Position numbers and translations under genes: made by a program
Notes under the pieces: generated by a model
What the model saw: only the letters and a program-made list of their open reading frames with translations
What the model was told of the DNA's origin: nothing
Databases searched by the model: none
Shown: positions 16,102 to 25,790 of the stretch, one piece after another
Position numbering within the stretch: position 1 is the first letter of the stretch
Layout: the number at the start of each line of letters is the position of its first letter
From: Sulfurovum sp.
GTDB taxonomy: Bacteria; Campylobacterota; Campylobacteria; Campylobacterales; Sulfurovaceae
Reading direction: 5' to 3'
Assembly: GCA_026990595.1 (NCBI GenBank)
Contig: JALXCZ010000008.1
Location: 1-64,000, forward strand
Length of the DNA stretch: 64,000 nt

Positions 16102-19100
16102 CAGTAGTTATTTATACCTATTTGCTGTATGGTTGCCAGTAGTTCATCGGTGTTTGTAAACTTCAGACCATACTTATCTTCCATCTCCCAAAAAAGATCA
16201 TCTATCTGCCCTTCTATCTTGTTACGCATATCAGAGTTATTTTTCCAGTCAGGCTTCTTCGATGCCTCTTGAAATATCTCTACTATCTTCATTACCGTTT
16301 GTGTGAGCAGATCTTCTTCTGCTTTACTTCTATACCCTAGAGGTGCTTCTGCCACCAAGATACGCTCATCCACATTGTTCATCGCTTCACCAAAACGCTC
16401 TTCCAAGTTATCATAAAATGCTCTTGCATGGATATTGTGCTTAATACTCTCTGGATAATTAGATTCTTCCTCCACTTCATCTTTAAGAAGTAAGTCTCTT
16501 ATCTCTTTCGCGTGCTTGAGCTTCTCCTCTTCCGTCAGTCGTTTCTCTCTATACTCTTCTATAATCTCTGCAATGCGTTTAGAGAGCTTATCATAGTACG
16601 CAGGGTTACTCTCACGCTTTTCGGTGATGACTGCTGTTGTGGCATTCAGTATGCTGTCTGCTCTGGCATTGTCACCCACCACTCTTTCTAATTCTTTTTC
16701 AAACTCTTCATCAAAGATGTTTACCAGTTTCGTCAACTGATTCACTTCATCCGCAGAGATGAACGTATCAAGTAATTTTTGCATCTGCTTCTCGTACTTC
16801 CCAAAATCTACTTGTTCATGGTAACGTATGCGTATCGCTTTACGCAACTCTGCATAGAACTTCATCTTCTCTTTATAGTTTGCTATTTCTTTATCGCTAA
16901 AGACTTCACTTATCTTGTCACTAGAGAGTGCTAGCTTTAATGCTCTGGCATAATGCGAGAGATACTCATAAAAGAGTTTTCGTTTCTCTTCGTCTGCCAA
17001 GTAGACTTCATAGCTCTCTTGGTCTTGCTTATTCTTCACCTCTTTAAACAGCTCTTCCAAATACTCATAATAGGTCTTAACCCTAGCTATCTCTTCTTTT
17101 ATGTCAAACACTGCCCCTGCAATATCCTCTTCATCAAAGTCAGCCAATCCAGAGTAGTCGTTAAGTGCTTTATCCAAATCACCTAGCAATCCACGGTAAT
17201 CTACTATGAATCCAAAGTCTTTCCCCTCATATAGACGGTTTACCCTTGCTATGGCTTGCAAGAGGTTATGCTCTTTAAGCAGTTTGTCTATGTAAAGTAC
17301 CGCAGCTCTTGGGGCATCAAATCCTGTAAGGAGTTTGTCTACCACGATGAGAAGTTCTATCTCTTCACCATTAATAAACTCATCTTTGACTTTATCTAAG
17401 TACTTCTCTTCATCCCCATACTTCTTCATCACTCTTGACCACTCTTCTTGGATAAATGCTTTATTTTCATCATCCACCTCAGAGTGTCCTTCTCTACTGT
17501 CAGGTGCAGAGATGACAAATGCCGTGCGTATGTCTCCCATCTCTTCAAAAAGTTTATGGTACTTGATGGCTTCATACTTAGAACTCGTAGCAAGCATGGC
17601 TTTAAAGTCTGTACCTTGCAGGCGTTTGCGTACATCTTCGTTGATGTCTAGCATGATCATCTCAAGCCGTCTCTCACTAGAAGCCACTTTTTGAAACCTC
17701 GCCCACTTCTTTTTGAGGTCAAGCACTTGCTCTTCTTCTAGGTGTCTGGCTATCTGCTCAAAGCGTCTGTCTAGTCCTTTTTCATCGTTCACCCATTGGT
17801 CTACCAGTCGTCCTTCATAAAGTAGTGGCAGTACAGCTTTGTCTTCCACTGCTTGGTTGATGGTATAACGGTGTATCTCTCCACCAAACTTAGCAAAAGA
17901 GTTCTTCTCTCTTCTCATCAAAGGTGTCCCTGTAAACCCAAGGTAACACGCTTCGGGGAAGACTTTTTTCATAGCCTTATGCATATCTCCACCCTGTGTA
18001 CGGTGTGACTCATCTACAAGTATAAACGTATTTGGGTCATCAAATGTGACGTTCTCATTTTTAACCTTCTCAAACTTATGTATGAGTGTGGTAATGACAG
18101 ACTTTCCTGACCGCAACAACGCTACCAAGTCTTTACCAGACCTTGCCCTTACAGCTTTAACTTCGGAGTTATTAAAAGTATCGTGTATCTGCTTATCTAA
18201 GTCTTTTCTATCGGTAACGATGATGACTTTAGATCCGACTATGCTTCGCTTGATAACCTTTGCCAACATCACCATAGTTAGTGACTTGCCAGACCCCTGT
18301 GTATGCCAGATGAGTCCACCTTGTCGTCTGCCTGTGTTATCAAGCTTCCCTATACGCTCCATGATGCTCTCTATGGCAAAATACTGCTGATACCGTGCTA
18401 TCTTTTTCACCTTGCCATCAAAGATAATAAACGAATGCAACAACTCCACCATGCGGTGCTTCTCAAAGAGTGCATAAACAGTTTTATCTAACGGTGAAGG
18501 TGTACGGTCTTTCACTACAGTACTCAAATCTATATCTTTCTCTTTCCATACTGCATAAAACTTTTTCGGTGTCCCTGTTGTTCCATACTGTGGAGAGTGG
18601 TTATTCCCTGCGAGTGTCATCTGTACATACTTAAAAAGGTTGGGTATCTCATGGGTATCTTGGTTACGCAACATCTGAGAGATACCCTCTTCTGTGCCTC
18701 TACTAGAACGTTTTAGCTCTATCACCCCAAAGGGTATACCGTTTATAAACAATACAAGGTCAGGTCGCCTACTCTTCGTCTGCTCCTGCTGTGTCACCCT
18801 GTCTACTACAAACTCTTCTGTGACATGAAAAACATTGTTTTCAGGGTTTTTGTAGTCTATGTAGTGCAGAGAAAAGCTTTTTTTCACTCCATCTATCAGC
18901 TCTTCGCTGTATGAGTTACCGAGCAGGAGTTGGTCACTTATCTTCTGATTGGCAGTCATAAGCCCTTCATTGAGCAAAACATCCAAGTCGTCTATAGCTC
19001 TGGCTATATTTTTCGCAGAAAATGGGTACTGTGTTCCTTTGTACTCAAAGCCATTAAGCTCTTGGAGTTGTTTGAGCAAAATATCTTTGAGAACTACTTG

Positions 19101-19217
19101 CCCTGTGCTACTTCTATGCTGTGCTATCTCCTCTGGAGAGATGTAGGTGTAGCCCATATTTTTTAGGAGGTCAATAGTGTTATTTTGGATTTGGGTTTCG
19201 TTTGTGTTTGGGGTCAT
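16101..19217 (-). CDS. hsdR: Type I restriction enzyme R subunit
   Basis: 1038 residues, usual length. The order is an N-terminal nuclease domain (PD-ExK type: RRPDLVLFINGIPFGVIELK region, about 148-170), then a superfamily 2 translocase with Walker A GSGKS near 309, DESH near 402 and later helicase motifs (FTGTPL, AIARVNR), then a helical C-terminus that binds the M2S core. It cuts unmodified DNA after ATP-driven translocation. AGGGAGGG precedes the ATG. It is separated from hsdM/hsdS by the nuclease-like, membrane-GAF and Panacea genes, with a 105-base gap upstream that could hold its own promoter. Confidence 0.96.
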   Translation of the reverse strand: MTPNTNETQIQNNTIDLLKNMGYTYISPEEIAQHRSSTGQVVLKDILLKQLQELNGFEYKGTQYPFSAKNIARAIDDLDVLLNEGLMTANQKISDQLLLGNSYSEELIDGVKKSFSLHYIDYKNPENNVFHVTEEFVVDRVTQQEQTKSRRPDLVLFINGIPFGVIELKRSSRGTEEGISQMLRNQDTHEIPNLFKYVQMTLAGNNHSPQYGTTGTPKKFYAVWKEKDIDLSTVVKDRTPSPLDKTVYALFEKHRMVELLHSFIIFDGKVKKIARYQQYFAIESIMERIGKLDNTGRRQGGLIWHTQGSGKSLTMVMLAKVIKRSIVGSKVIIVTDRKDLDKQIHDTFNNSEVKAVRARSGKDLVALLRSGKSVITTLIHKFEKVKNENVTFDDPNTFILVDESHRTQGGDMHKAMKKVFPEACYLGFTGTPLMRREKNSFAKFGGEIHRYTINQAVEDKAVLPLLYEGRLVDQWVNDEKGLDRRFEQIARHLEEEQVLDLKKKWARFQKVASSERRLEMIMLDINEDVRKRLQGTDFKAMLATSSKYEAIKYHKLFEEMGDIRTAFVISAPDSREGHSEVDDENKAFIQEEWSRVMKKYGDEEKYLDKVKDEFINGEEIELLIVVDKLLTGFDAPRAAVLYIDKLLKEHNLLQAIARVNRLYEGKDFGFIVDYRGLLGDLDKALNDYSGLADFDEEDIAGAVFDIKEEIARVKTYYEYLEELFKEVKNKQDQESYEVYLADEEKRKLFYEYLSHYARALKLALSSDKISEVFSDKEIANYKEKMKFYAELRKAIRIRYHEQVDFGKYEKQMQKLLDTFISADEVNQLTKLVNIFDEEFEKELERVVGDNARADSILNATTAVITEKRESNPAYYDKLSKRIAEIIEEYREKRLTEEEKLKHAKEIRDLLLKDEVEEESNYPESIKHNIHARAFYDNLEERFGEAMNNVDERILVAEAPLGYRSKAEEDLLTQTVMKIVEIFQEASKKPDWKNNSDMRNKIEGQIDDLFWEMEDKYGLKFTNTDELLATIQQIGINNY

Positions 19218-19322
19218 TTTCCCTCCCTATTTGTTTTCATGTTCTTCATCATAATCTAACTACATTTAAAATTTTAGTTACAGTCAATATTGAGTATTTG
19301 TGGCTTTCCAGAAGTTTTGACT

Positions 19323-19778
19323 TTACTCACTTTTATATTCCTTAGCCAAAGAAACCAAGTCAAGCATACTTCCTTTCATAGAGTTTTTTATTGGATAAGT
19401 TGAATAAACTGCATTAATAAATTGACTCCATGATAAATTTTGTGTAACTTCTATTACAAGATCAATTATATTTTTTTCATCTGGATTAGGTTCATTAAAA
19501 TTGTTCTCTATTACTCTAATAATATTTTTTTCACTACCATAATAATTTTGAGTAGTCTCAATTTTAAAACGAGGGTCAACCATCACCATGAGTTCTATCT
19601 CACTAACATATGGTCCATAATTATTAAAAAACCATTCTATATCCGTAATTTGTTTTTCCCTATCTATTGAAGATTTCCAATCAATTAAATAGATAATTTT
19701 ATTTAGTCTAGCTTTTGATAAATCATCTTTTTTAGAATAGTGTTTTACAATATATCCTATTAAATCATCTATTTGCAT
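19323..19778 (-). CDS. Panacea-domain (SocA/DUF4065) protein, candidate antitoxin
   Basis: 151 residues from the ATG at 19778, preceded by AGGAGG; a TTG one codon upstream is less likely. The segment ARLNKIIYLIDWKSSIDREK then ITDIEWFFNNYGPYVSEIE is characteristic of the Panacea/SocA domain. Panacea proteins are known as antitoxins paired with many unrelated toxins, and some as phage-derived factors. The start overlaps the stop of the upstream membrane-GAF gene by one base (TGATG), as in toxin-antitoxin pairs. Antitoxin role inferred. Confidence 0.8.
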   Translation of the reverse strand: MQIDDLIGYIVKHYSKKDDLSKARLNKIIYLIDWKSSIDREKQITDIEWFFNNYGPYVSEIELMVMVDPRFKIETTQNYYGSEKNIIRVIENNFNEPNPDEKNIIDLVIEVTQNLSWSQFINAVYSTYPIKNSMKGSMLDLVSLAKEYKSE

Positions 19779-20512
19779 CAAAAACCTCCTATTGTATTAT
19801 CTTGACTTCTAATATTATTTGGATCAACCTTCATTGAATTAATCAAAATATTAATATCTTTTGTTTGTTCTATGAATTGACTCCTAACATCTTTTGTTCT
19901 AAAAGTTTTTTCTTTCATAGATTGATACACAACAACACCTATCTTATTCATATGTTTATCATCCCATAAAGGTACACCAAACATTGACTTGCTTTGCATT
20001 TTTCTTTTTCCTAGAAAACCATTATGAATTTCTGGTGCCTTTTTATGATGGGTTTCATCATTAAGTACTTGAAATACATATTCTTTTTGGTTATCAATTA
20101 TATATCTTCCTTCTTGATTGTATTTTGGAGCAGAAGCATATCTTCCAACAGAAAAGAACTTATTCAATGTAGAAGAATACAAAAAAACTGTTACCCTAAA
20201 ATCTTCATTTAATCCTAATGATTCAAATATTTCTTTAAGTTTTTCATCTATTCCTGAACTTAGAAATCCTCTATATTGTTTAATTGCTTCAATTAATTTC
20301 TTATTGTCACCCTTTAATTTAAAATTATGATACTCAATAATATACCTTACAATAATAGCTAAAAATAAAATTACAATCAAAGCCGGTCTAATTATCGTAA
20401 TATTAGATTTTATAAATTCATAATTATAAACAAAACTATCACTAGGTAACGCAAATAATATGGGTATTGTTAAAAGTAACACCTCACAAAGTATTTTTAT
20501 AAAATTAATCAT
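19778..20512 (-). CDS. Membrane-anchored GAF-like protein, candidate toxin/effector partner of Panacea
   Basis: 244 residues from the ATG at 20512, chosen for its AAGGAG site 5 bases away; the frame extends 6 residues further. Two transmembrane helices occupy about residues 1-25 and 38-58. A cytosolic part of about 180 residues follows with GAF-like features: VTVFLYSSTLNKFFSVGRY, then KSMFGVPLWDD and KIGVVVYQSM. No nuclease or NTPase motif is visible. Coupling to a Panacea gene inside a restriction locus suggests a toxin-antitoxin or abortive-infection module in which the GAF part senses a ligand. Function is inference. Confidence 0.6.
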   Translation of the reverse strand: MINFIKILCEVLLLTIPILFALPSDSFVYNYEFIKSNITIIRPALIVILFLAIIVRYIIEYHNFKLKGDNKKLIEAIKQYRGFLSSGIDEKLKEIFESLGLNEDFRVTVFLYSSTLNKFFSVGRYASAPKYNQEGRYIIDNQKEYVFQVLNDETHHKKAPEIHNGFLGKRKMQSKSMFGVPLWDDKHMNKIGVVVYQSMKEKTFRTKDVRSQFIEQTKDINILINSMKVDPNNIRSQDNTIGGF

Positions 20513-20571
20513 TTTTCTCCTTAATATCAATAACTCTAATTAAACTTATTATAGTATCATTCTTCTAATGG

Positions 20572-20630
20572 ATCCCGATATCACCCGAAGATATAAGTAG
20601 GGCTTGCCTCTCAACGATGCTGGTCGGGAT
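20572..20630. repeat. Short inverted repeat in the gap before the membrane-GAF gene
   Basis: ATCCCGA (20572-20578) and TCGGGAT (20624-20630) flank 45 bases. They lie between the nuclease-like gene and the membrane-GAF gene, a 128-base gap where the leftward operon may be attenuated or restarted. A weak signal. Confidence 0.25.
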
Positions 20631-20640
20631 ACTGACTTGT

Positions 20641-22038
20641 TCATCTTTTACTCGCTGACTTTTTCTTTGTAGCATCAATAACAACAATATCAGGTAACTT
20701 GTTCTCTAAAGTTTCATTTTCACTCTTATACTTGAAAGCTTTTTCTATTTTTGCGTCATCTTTTTCATATAGCTGTACAATAACAAATTTACTTTGATTG
20801 GTTTTTTCTGCTTTATTGTATATTGCAAGCTGTGATTTATATCCATGTAAAAGCTTTGTATTAGTTGAGAGCTTCATCTCTATATTTATTTTGTCTTTAA
20901 ACCCTTTTCCAATTTTAAAATCAATTGGTCCATTGCCAGAATCTACCTCTGGACTAATATCCAAATCGTTTGCTTCACAATATGAGTGTGAAATAGCAAA
21001 AAATAGCATTTGTGCAAAACTTTCTTTTTTATGAGTACCATCATTGTTGTGAAAAAATTTCCACAATCCATTATTCTCAATTAAATCTTGGTATTTCTCA
21101 CAAATTTTATTCACTATCTCAATGGGTTTTTCTTTTTTTAGAGCAAGAGGGAAATTTTGAACTACATCAAAAGCTATTTCTTTCCAAATAAAGTCACCTT
21201 TAGGATCATTATCAAAATCATATACTATTCCTTTATTTTTATAAGCATCAATGGTTGCATTTAGAATAGTAGGATTGTTCAAAATGAAATTCTTTAAATT
21301 TCTTTTTATCAAAGATCTTGTTTTTTTATCAAAGATATCCCCTATGATTTCATTCACCTTATCTCTCAATGCATTATTATGTGAACATACACGATCTATG
21401 TCATCACTATCAAATGCAACAGGCAAATCAGTTAAAATTGATCTTGGACAAAAAATGATTGGTTCATTATGTGGATTAAAAGGTAGATAATAAGACTTTC
21501 CATTAAAATTAAAATATTTTGTTTTGATTTTTAAACTTTTTGATACACTTTGTGTATAAAGTAAAAAATCTTCCCTAAGTATTGCAATTGTCATATCACT
21601 GATTCTGTCTGCTCCGATACCCTCTTCCAATAACCCAATCAGCTGAAAGATTTCCGGGTCTTTAATCCCTGCCTTGACTAGCTGATATGCAGTTTGTGTC
21701 AATTGATTCGCAAACTTTTTACCAATACCTGAACCATTCTTTCCACTTTTTGAATACCCTAAGCCAATATGACCGACTTCATGAAATTGAAACATTTTTT
21801 CTGCTTTTTTATAAAAGATGTCGTTACCCGTAGAATGCTCTAAAAGTTTAATAATATCAGCAAAATATTTTTTATACTTAGTATATGATCCTTTAAAATC
21901 ACTAATTGCAATATGCTCAAGTTTATACGGCAAAATATAATAGAGTGCATCTCTGTTTACAAAACCGTTAAATACATCAAATTTTTTCAAATCTGATGAT
22001 TTTACTCCAAAATATTCGCTATAAAGTTGGTCTTTCAT
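20641..22038 (-). CDS. Restriction-locus protein with C-terminal PD-(D/E)xK-like motif
   Basis: 465 residues. The C-terminal third has GPIDFKIGKGFKDK followed by INIEMKLS, which fits the D...ExK core of PD-(D/E)xK nucleases. The N-terminal half contains GLGYSKSGKNGSGIGKKFA and LLEEGIGADRISDMT, blocks I associate with an uncharacterised family found in restriction and defence loci. The start overlaps the hsdS stop by 4 bases. It may be an extra nuclease or a regulator; the function is not established. Confidence 0.6.
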   Translation of the reverse strand: MKDQLYSEYFGVKSSDLKKFDVFNGFVNRDALYYILPYKLEHIAISDFKGSYTKYKKYFADIIKLLEHSTGNDIFYKKAEKMFQFHEVGHIGLGYSKSGKNGSGIGKKFANQLTQTAYQLVKAGIKDPEIFQLIGLLEEGIGADRISDMTIAILREDFLLYTQSVSKSLKIKTKYFNFNGKSYYLPFNPHNEPIIFCPRSILTDLPVAFDSDDIDRVCSHNNALRDKVNEIIGDIFDKKTRSLIKRNLKNFILNNPTILNATIDAYKNKGIVYDFDNDPKGDFIWKEIAFDVVQNFPLALKKEKPIEIVNKICEKYQDLIENNGLWKFFHNNDGTHKKESFAQMLFFAISHSYCEANDLDISPEVDSGNGPIDFKIGKGFKDKINIEMKLSTNTKLLHGYKSQLAIYNKAEKTNQSKFVIVQLYEKDDAKIEKAFKYKSENETLENKLPDIVVIDATKKKSASKR

Positions 22039-23327
22039 ACTCTCACCCTCACTTCCCCAGTCAAAAGCTTCTGCATCAACCCACGCTTCTGCTCTTTGAG
22101 TGCTTCAAGTTCCTCTTTGAGTAGCTCTATCTCTTTGTCTGCTGTACTTAGGACTTGGGCTATTTTTTGTTGTTCTTGTTTTGATGGGAGTTTTGTTTTT
22201 ATTTTCATGACTTGTAGTTTTGATAGATTAAATCTTGTACTGCCTTGAGCCAATCTACTAATTTTATCTCTCATATAATAACTTCTAAAATAAAATCTAG
22301 CAAAGTAAGGATCAATTTCTTCAAGATTATACGGTCTAAAACCAAAACAAAAACTATTTAGAAATAAATTATCAATCTCATCCAATAATACAGATGACAT
22401 ACCTACTTCTTCAGGTGTTTCTGAAGAAGTTGTAAAAAGAATATCTCCATACTGAACTTTATTTTGTTTTTCATTAGCATTAACAATCACCCTCTCAAAA
22501 ATATCTATATTAATTTTAGAATTATCAAAAATATTTTTATATGTAATATATTTAGCATTTCCTTGTCCAAAATCTTCAGCTTTCTTTTTACTTAAACCAC
22601 CATAAGTCTTACCAATATCGCCCAACCTAACCTCTTCCCACTCCCCCTCAAACCCCTCAAACCGAACCTCTCCACTCAAAAGCTTCTGCATCAACCCTTT
22701 TTTGAGTTGCTCTTTCTCTTCAATAAGTGCCTCTTGTTTGCTAATAGCATCATCCCAAGTAGTGAGGATTTGGGCTATTTTTTGTTGTTCTTTTAGGGGT
22801 GGTATTACAATAGGTATCGTTTTTAAATCATTTAATCCAATTCTTTGTCTTGTACTTCCTGTACTTCTTGCTATTGCAATTTGTCGAAATTGCTTATAGT
22901 TAATTGATTCTAAAATAAATTTATTATCATATTTATTTTTATCTATATGTAATCGAATCCCATCAGAACCCATCAAAAATTTATTCTCAAAACTAGGAAT
23001 AATACAAGCTCTAGCAACTGGTTCTGCCATTTTTGCCAAAATAATATCATTTGGATAAATGAGACAACTCTTTAATTCTGTTGCTTTTTCTTCACTTGTA
23101 TAAATAAAATCTTTATTTATAAATGAACCATCACCTATATTTTGAAGTTGAATAATACGTACACCTGTTTTAGTATAATGCTCACTTTTTAAGTTAGAAC
23201 CAAATGGACCTCCAGTAATAGAATGACTAACATCAGTATCGCGTAAATCATTAAATGTTACAACCTCCCACTCCTCAGGAATCACCCCAACTTTAGTCTG
23301 CTTATATCCCTCTTGTATGCTACTCAT
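22035..23327 (-). CDS. hsdS: Type I restriction enzyme specificity subunit (two TRDs)
   Basis: 430 residues, full length. Two target-recognition domains alternate with two conserved helical regions: each repeat starts near EEWEVV and ends in a coiled segment with PLKEQQKIAQILTTWD or SKQEQQKIAQVLSTAD, followed by EQLKKGLMQKLLSGEVR-type ends. The subunit reads the bipartite DNA target for both modification and cutting. It overlaps rhuM by 8 bases and the next gene by 4, inside one operon with hsdM. Confidence 0.95.
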   Translation of the reverse strand: MSSIQEGYKQTKVGVIPEEWEVVTFNDLRDTDVSHSITGGPFGSNLKSEHYTKTGVRIIQLQNIGDGSFINKDFIYTSEEKATELKSCLIYPNDIILAKMAEPVARACIIPSFENKFLMGSDGIRLHIDKNKYDNKFILESINYKQFRQIAIARSTGSTRQRIGLNDLKTIPIVIPPLKEQQKIAQILTTWDDAISKQEALIEEKEQLKKGLMQKLLSGEVRFEGFEGEWEEVRLGDIGKTYGGLSKKKAEDFGQGNAKYITYKNIFDNSKINIDIFERVIVNANEKQNKVQYGDILFTTSSETPEEVGMSSVLLDEIDNLFLNSFCFGFRPYNLEEIDPYFARFYFRSYYMRDKISRLAQGSTRFNLSKLQVMKIKTKLPSKQEQQKIAQVLSTADKEIELLKEELEALKEQKRGLMQKLLTGEVRVRV

Positions 23328-24306
23328 GCTTAGCCTCTATCGCTTTGATAGCTTTCTCAAAATCCTCTTCGGCTTTGCTTTTTTGTTCTATCAAAATAGC
23401 TTTATATTTGCCATACTCTTCATTGGCTTTTTTCAGAGCTTGCGTATGCGATATTTTCCCTCTATGTTGCAAAATTTCAAAATCTGACAAGTTTAAAAAG
23501 TCATCAAGCTTCTTTATCCAGTCTTGCATCTTCATAGGTTTTCTCTTCTTTGCTTGAAGTTCAGCAAACTCTAAATAGCTAGTCACCAAACGGTTAAGCG
23601 TATCTAGTTCATCATCATTGAGATAGTTTTTTGCTATGGCAGCTTCTTTTTTGGTTGGTCTGGCACCGCTAAAATTGGTCATACCTACATTTGGTTTGCT
23701 ACCATCTACCCTGGCATACACTATCTCGGCTGCTGTTTTTCCATGCGTGGCAAAGTGCATTTTGTTTTGTATAGTCTTAAAAAAAGTTTGAGACATCTCA
23801 TCACTTGGATCATAGTCCACACTTGTAGCATAGATATCGAGTACTTTTTTCCAAAAAAGCTTTTCACTGCTCCGTATATCTCTAATGCGTTCCAAGAGTT
23901 CATCAAAATAGCTGTTTTTTGCCTCTTTGAGTCTCTCATCATCCATTACAAAACCTTTGATAAGATACTCTTTGAGCTGTTGTGTCGCCCACTGACGAAA
24001 GCGTGTGGCTATTTTGGACTTGACTCTGTACCCTATAGAGATAATCATGTCAAGATTATAGTGTTCTATCTCTCTCTTGACTTTTCTACTTCCCTCTTGT
24101 TGAACTGTCAAGAAATTCTTGACAGTTGAACTTGGATTCAACTCACCCTCTTCAAAAATGTTTTGAACATGCAAACTAATATTTTGTTTTGTTACACCAA
24201 AAAGCTCGGCAAGCTGTTTCTGAGAGAGCCACAAAGTTTCATCTTGGAGTGTTACTTCAAGCGTGGCTACACCCTCTTCATCTTGATAAATTACAATATC
24301 ACTCAT
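23320..24306 (-). CDS. rhuM: RhuM family protein
   Basis: 328 residues. The N-terminus LWLSQKQLAELFGVTKQNIS looks like a winged-helix/HTH. The central segment EHYNLDMIISIGYRVKSK and later MHFATHGKTAAEIVYARVD are hallmarks of the RhuM family. RhuM genes are frequent inside type I restriction operons; their role is not established. It overlaps hsdM by 4 bases (ATGA) and hsdS by 8, so it is made with both. The C-terminus is charged and probably coiled coil. Confidence 0.9.
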   Translation of the reverse strand: MSDIVIYQDEEGVATLEVTLQDETLWLSQKQLAELFGVTKQNISLHVQNIFEEGELNPSSTVKNFLTVQQEGSRKVKREIEHYNLDMIISIGYRVKSKIATRFRQWATQQLKEYLIKGFVMDDERLKEAKNSYFDELLERIRDIRSSEKLFWKKVLDIYATSVDYDPSDEMSQTFFKTIQNKMHFATHGKTAAEIVYARVDGSKPNVGMTNFSGARPTKKEAAIAKNYLNDDELDTLNRLVTSYLEFAELQAKKRKPMKMQDWIKKLDDFLNLSDFEILQHRGKISHTQALKKANEEYGKYKAILIEQKSKAEEDFEKAIKAIEAKHE

Positions 24307-25790
24307 AACCCAAGCTCCTCAAGGTAACTTTGCATCTGCTTTTTCACCTCTGATAGTTCCTTTTCTATCTTGACTATATTTTGCTTGGTCGCCTCTATAT
24401 CTACAGGCTCTTCCTCTTCAAAAGTATCAACATAACGTGGGATGTTCAGGTTATAGTCATTCTCCTGTATTTCCTCAAGAGGTGCTACATGAGCGTACTT
24501 TTCTATCTCTTTTCTATTCTTGTATGTGTCGAGTATCTTGGCAATATGTTCATCATCGATACTATTTTGATTTTTATCCTTGTTAAACTCACGACTTGCA
24601 TCTATAAAAAGTACATCCGTAGTCGTTCTACCTTTTTTGAAAAGAAGTATCGTAGCAGGTATGCCTGTACCAAAGAAGAGGTTTGCAGGGAGTCCTATGA
24701 CAGCATCTAGAAGATTCTCATCAATGATGGCTTTACGTATCTTACCTTCACTCGCACCTCTAAAGAGTACTCCATGAGGTAAGACCACTCCCATACGCCC
24801 CTCGGCATTGAGACTCGCTAACATATGTTCTACAAAAGCATAGTCCCCCTTACTCTTAGGAGGCAAGCCATACCCAAAACGCCCATACTTGTCATCTGCC
24901 AAATCTTCTGCACCCCATTTGTCTAGTGAAAAAGGAGGATTTGCGACCACCACATCAAACTTCATGAGGTGGTCATGCTCTTTGTGGAGTGGATTACGTA
25001 GGGTATCACCCCATGCGATGTTGGCATCGTTTATCTCATGGAGAAACATATTCATCTTACACAGAGCATGAGTTTGACCGTTTTTCTCTTGTCCGTAGAT
25101 GGCAAAGTTTTCATTGCCCACCTCTTTACTCGCTTTGATGAGCAAAGACCCCGAACCACAAGTCGGATCATAAATACGATCTCCTTCTTGGGCTTCAACA
25201 AGTTTCGAGAGCAATGTAGAAACAGAGCTAGGGGTAAAAAACTCACCACCTTTCTTCCCTGCATCACTCGCAAAATGAGAGATGAGATACTCATAGGCAT
25301 CTCCTATGACATCATTACCCTTTAACATGGACGGACGAAGATCAAGCTTCTCGTTGGCAAAGTCTTCCAGGAGATTCCTTAAGATACTGTTACGCTCTTT
25401 GGTATTGCCCAGTTTACTCTCAGAGTTAAAGTCCACATTACGGAAGATGCCTTCAAGCTTCTCTTTGTTGTCCTCTTCTATACGCTCTAGGGCTTTGTTG
25501 ATAACCTCCCCCACATTTGCAGCTTCTTTATGTTTGAGCAAGTAGTCAAATGTACACATTTCATCAAGTACAAACTTCTCACGTTTCAAACTCTTGGCAA
25601 TACGTTCTTCATTGCCCTTGTATTTCTCATGCAACTCTTCAAGCTTCTCTTTATAAAAGTCAGACAAATACTTCACAAAGAGCATTGTAAGGACATAATC
25701 TTTGTACTCATTACTGTCCATCGTACCCCTAAAAGTATCGCACGCTCTCCATACAATGTTGTTAATGGTCTCTTGTGTTGTTTTTTGCAT
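24303..25790 (-). CDS. hsdM: Type I restriction enzyme M subunit (N6-adenine methyltransferase)
   Basis: 495 residues. After the N-terminal helical domain comes the methyltransferase fold with the SAM-binding motif DPTCGSGSLL near residue 208 and catalytic NPPF near 280. It methylates adenine in the HsdS target and forms the core of the restriction complex. It overlaps the upstream half-HsdS gene by one base (TAATG) and the downstream rhuM by 4. It is the only methylase in the locus, so both S-type proteins presumably compete for it. Confidence 0.96.
   Translation of the reverse strand: MQKTTQETINNIVWRACDTFRGTMDSNEYKDYVLTMLFVKYLSDFYKEKLEELHEKYKGNEERIAKSLKREKFVLDEMCTFDYLLKHKEAANVGEVINKALERIEEDNKEKLEGIFRNVDFNSESKLGNTKERNSILRNLLEDFANEKLDLRPSMLKGNDVIGDAYEYLISHFASDAGKKGGEFFTPSSVSTLLSKLVEAQEGDRIYDPTCGSGSLLIKASKEVGNENFAIYGQEKNGQTHALCKMNMFLHEINDANIAWGDTLRNPLHKEHDHLMKFDVVVANPPFSLDKWGAEDLADDKYGRFGYGLPPKSKGDYAFVEHMLASLNAEGRMGVVLPHGVLFRGASEGKIRKAIIDENLLDAVIGLPANLFFGTGIPATILLFKKGRTTTDVLFIDASREFNKDKNQNSIDDEHIAKILDTYKNRKEIEKYAHVAPLEEIQENDYNLNIPRYVDTFEEEEPVDIEATKQNIVKIEKELSEVKKQMQSYLEELGL

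Noticed and set aside
17335-17694. Long frames opposite hsdR, pnp, lon and uvrC
   Set aside because: They mirror strongly coding genes on the other strand and lack start signals or recognisable domains.
21774-21800. HEVGH in the restriction-associated protein as a zinc protease site
   Set aside because: I believe related proteins lack the first His in this block, so the HExxH match is probably chance.
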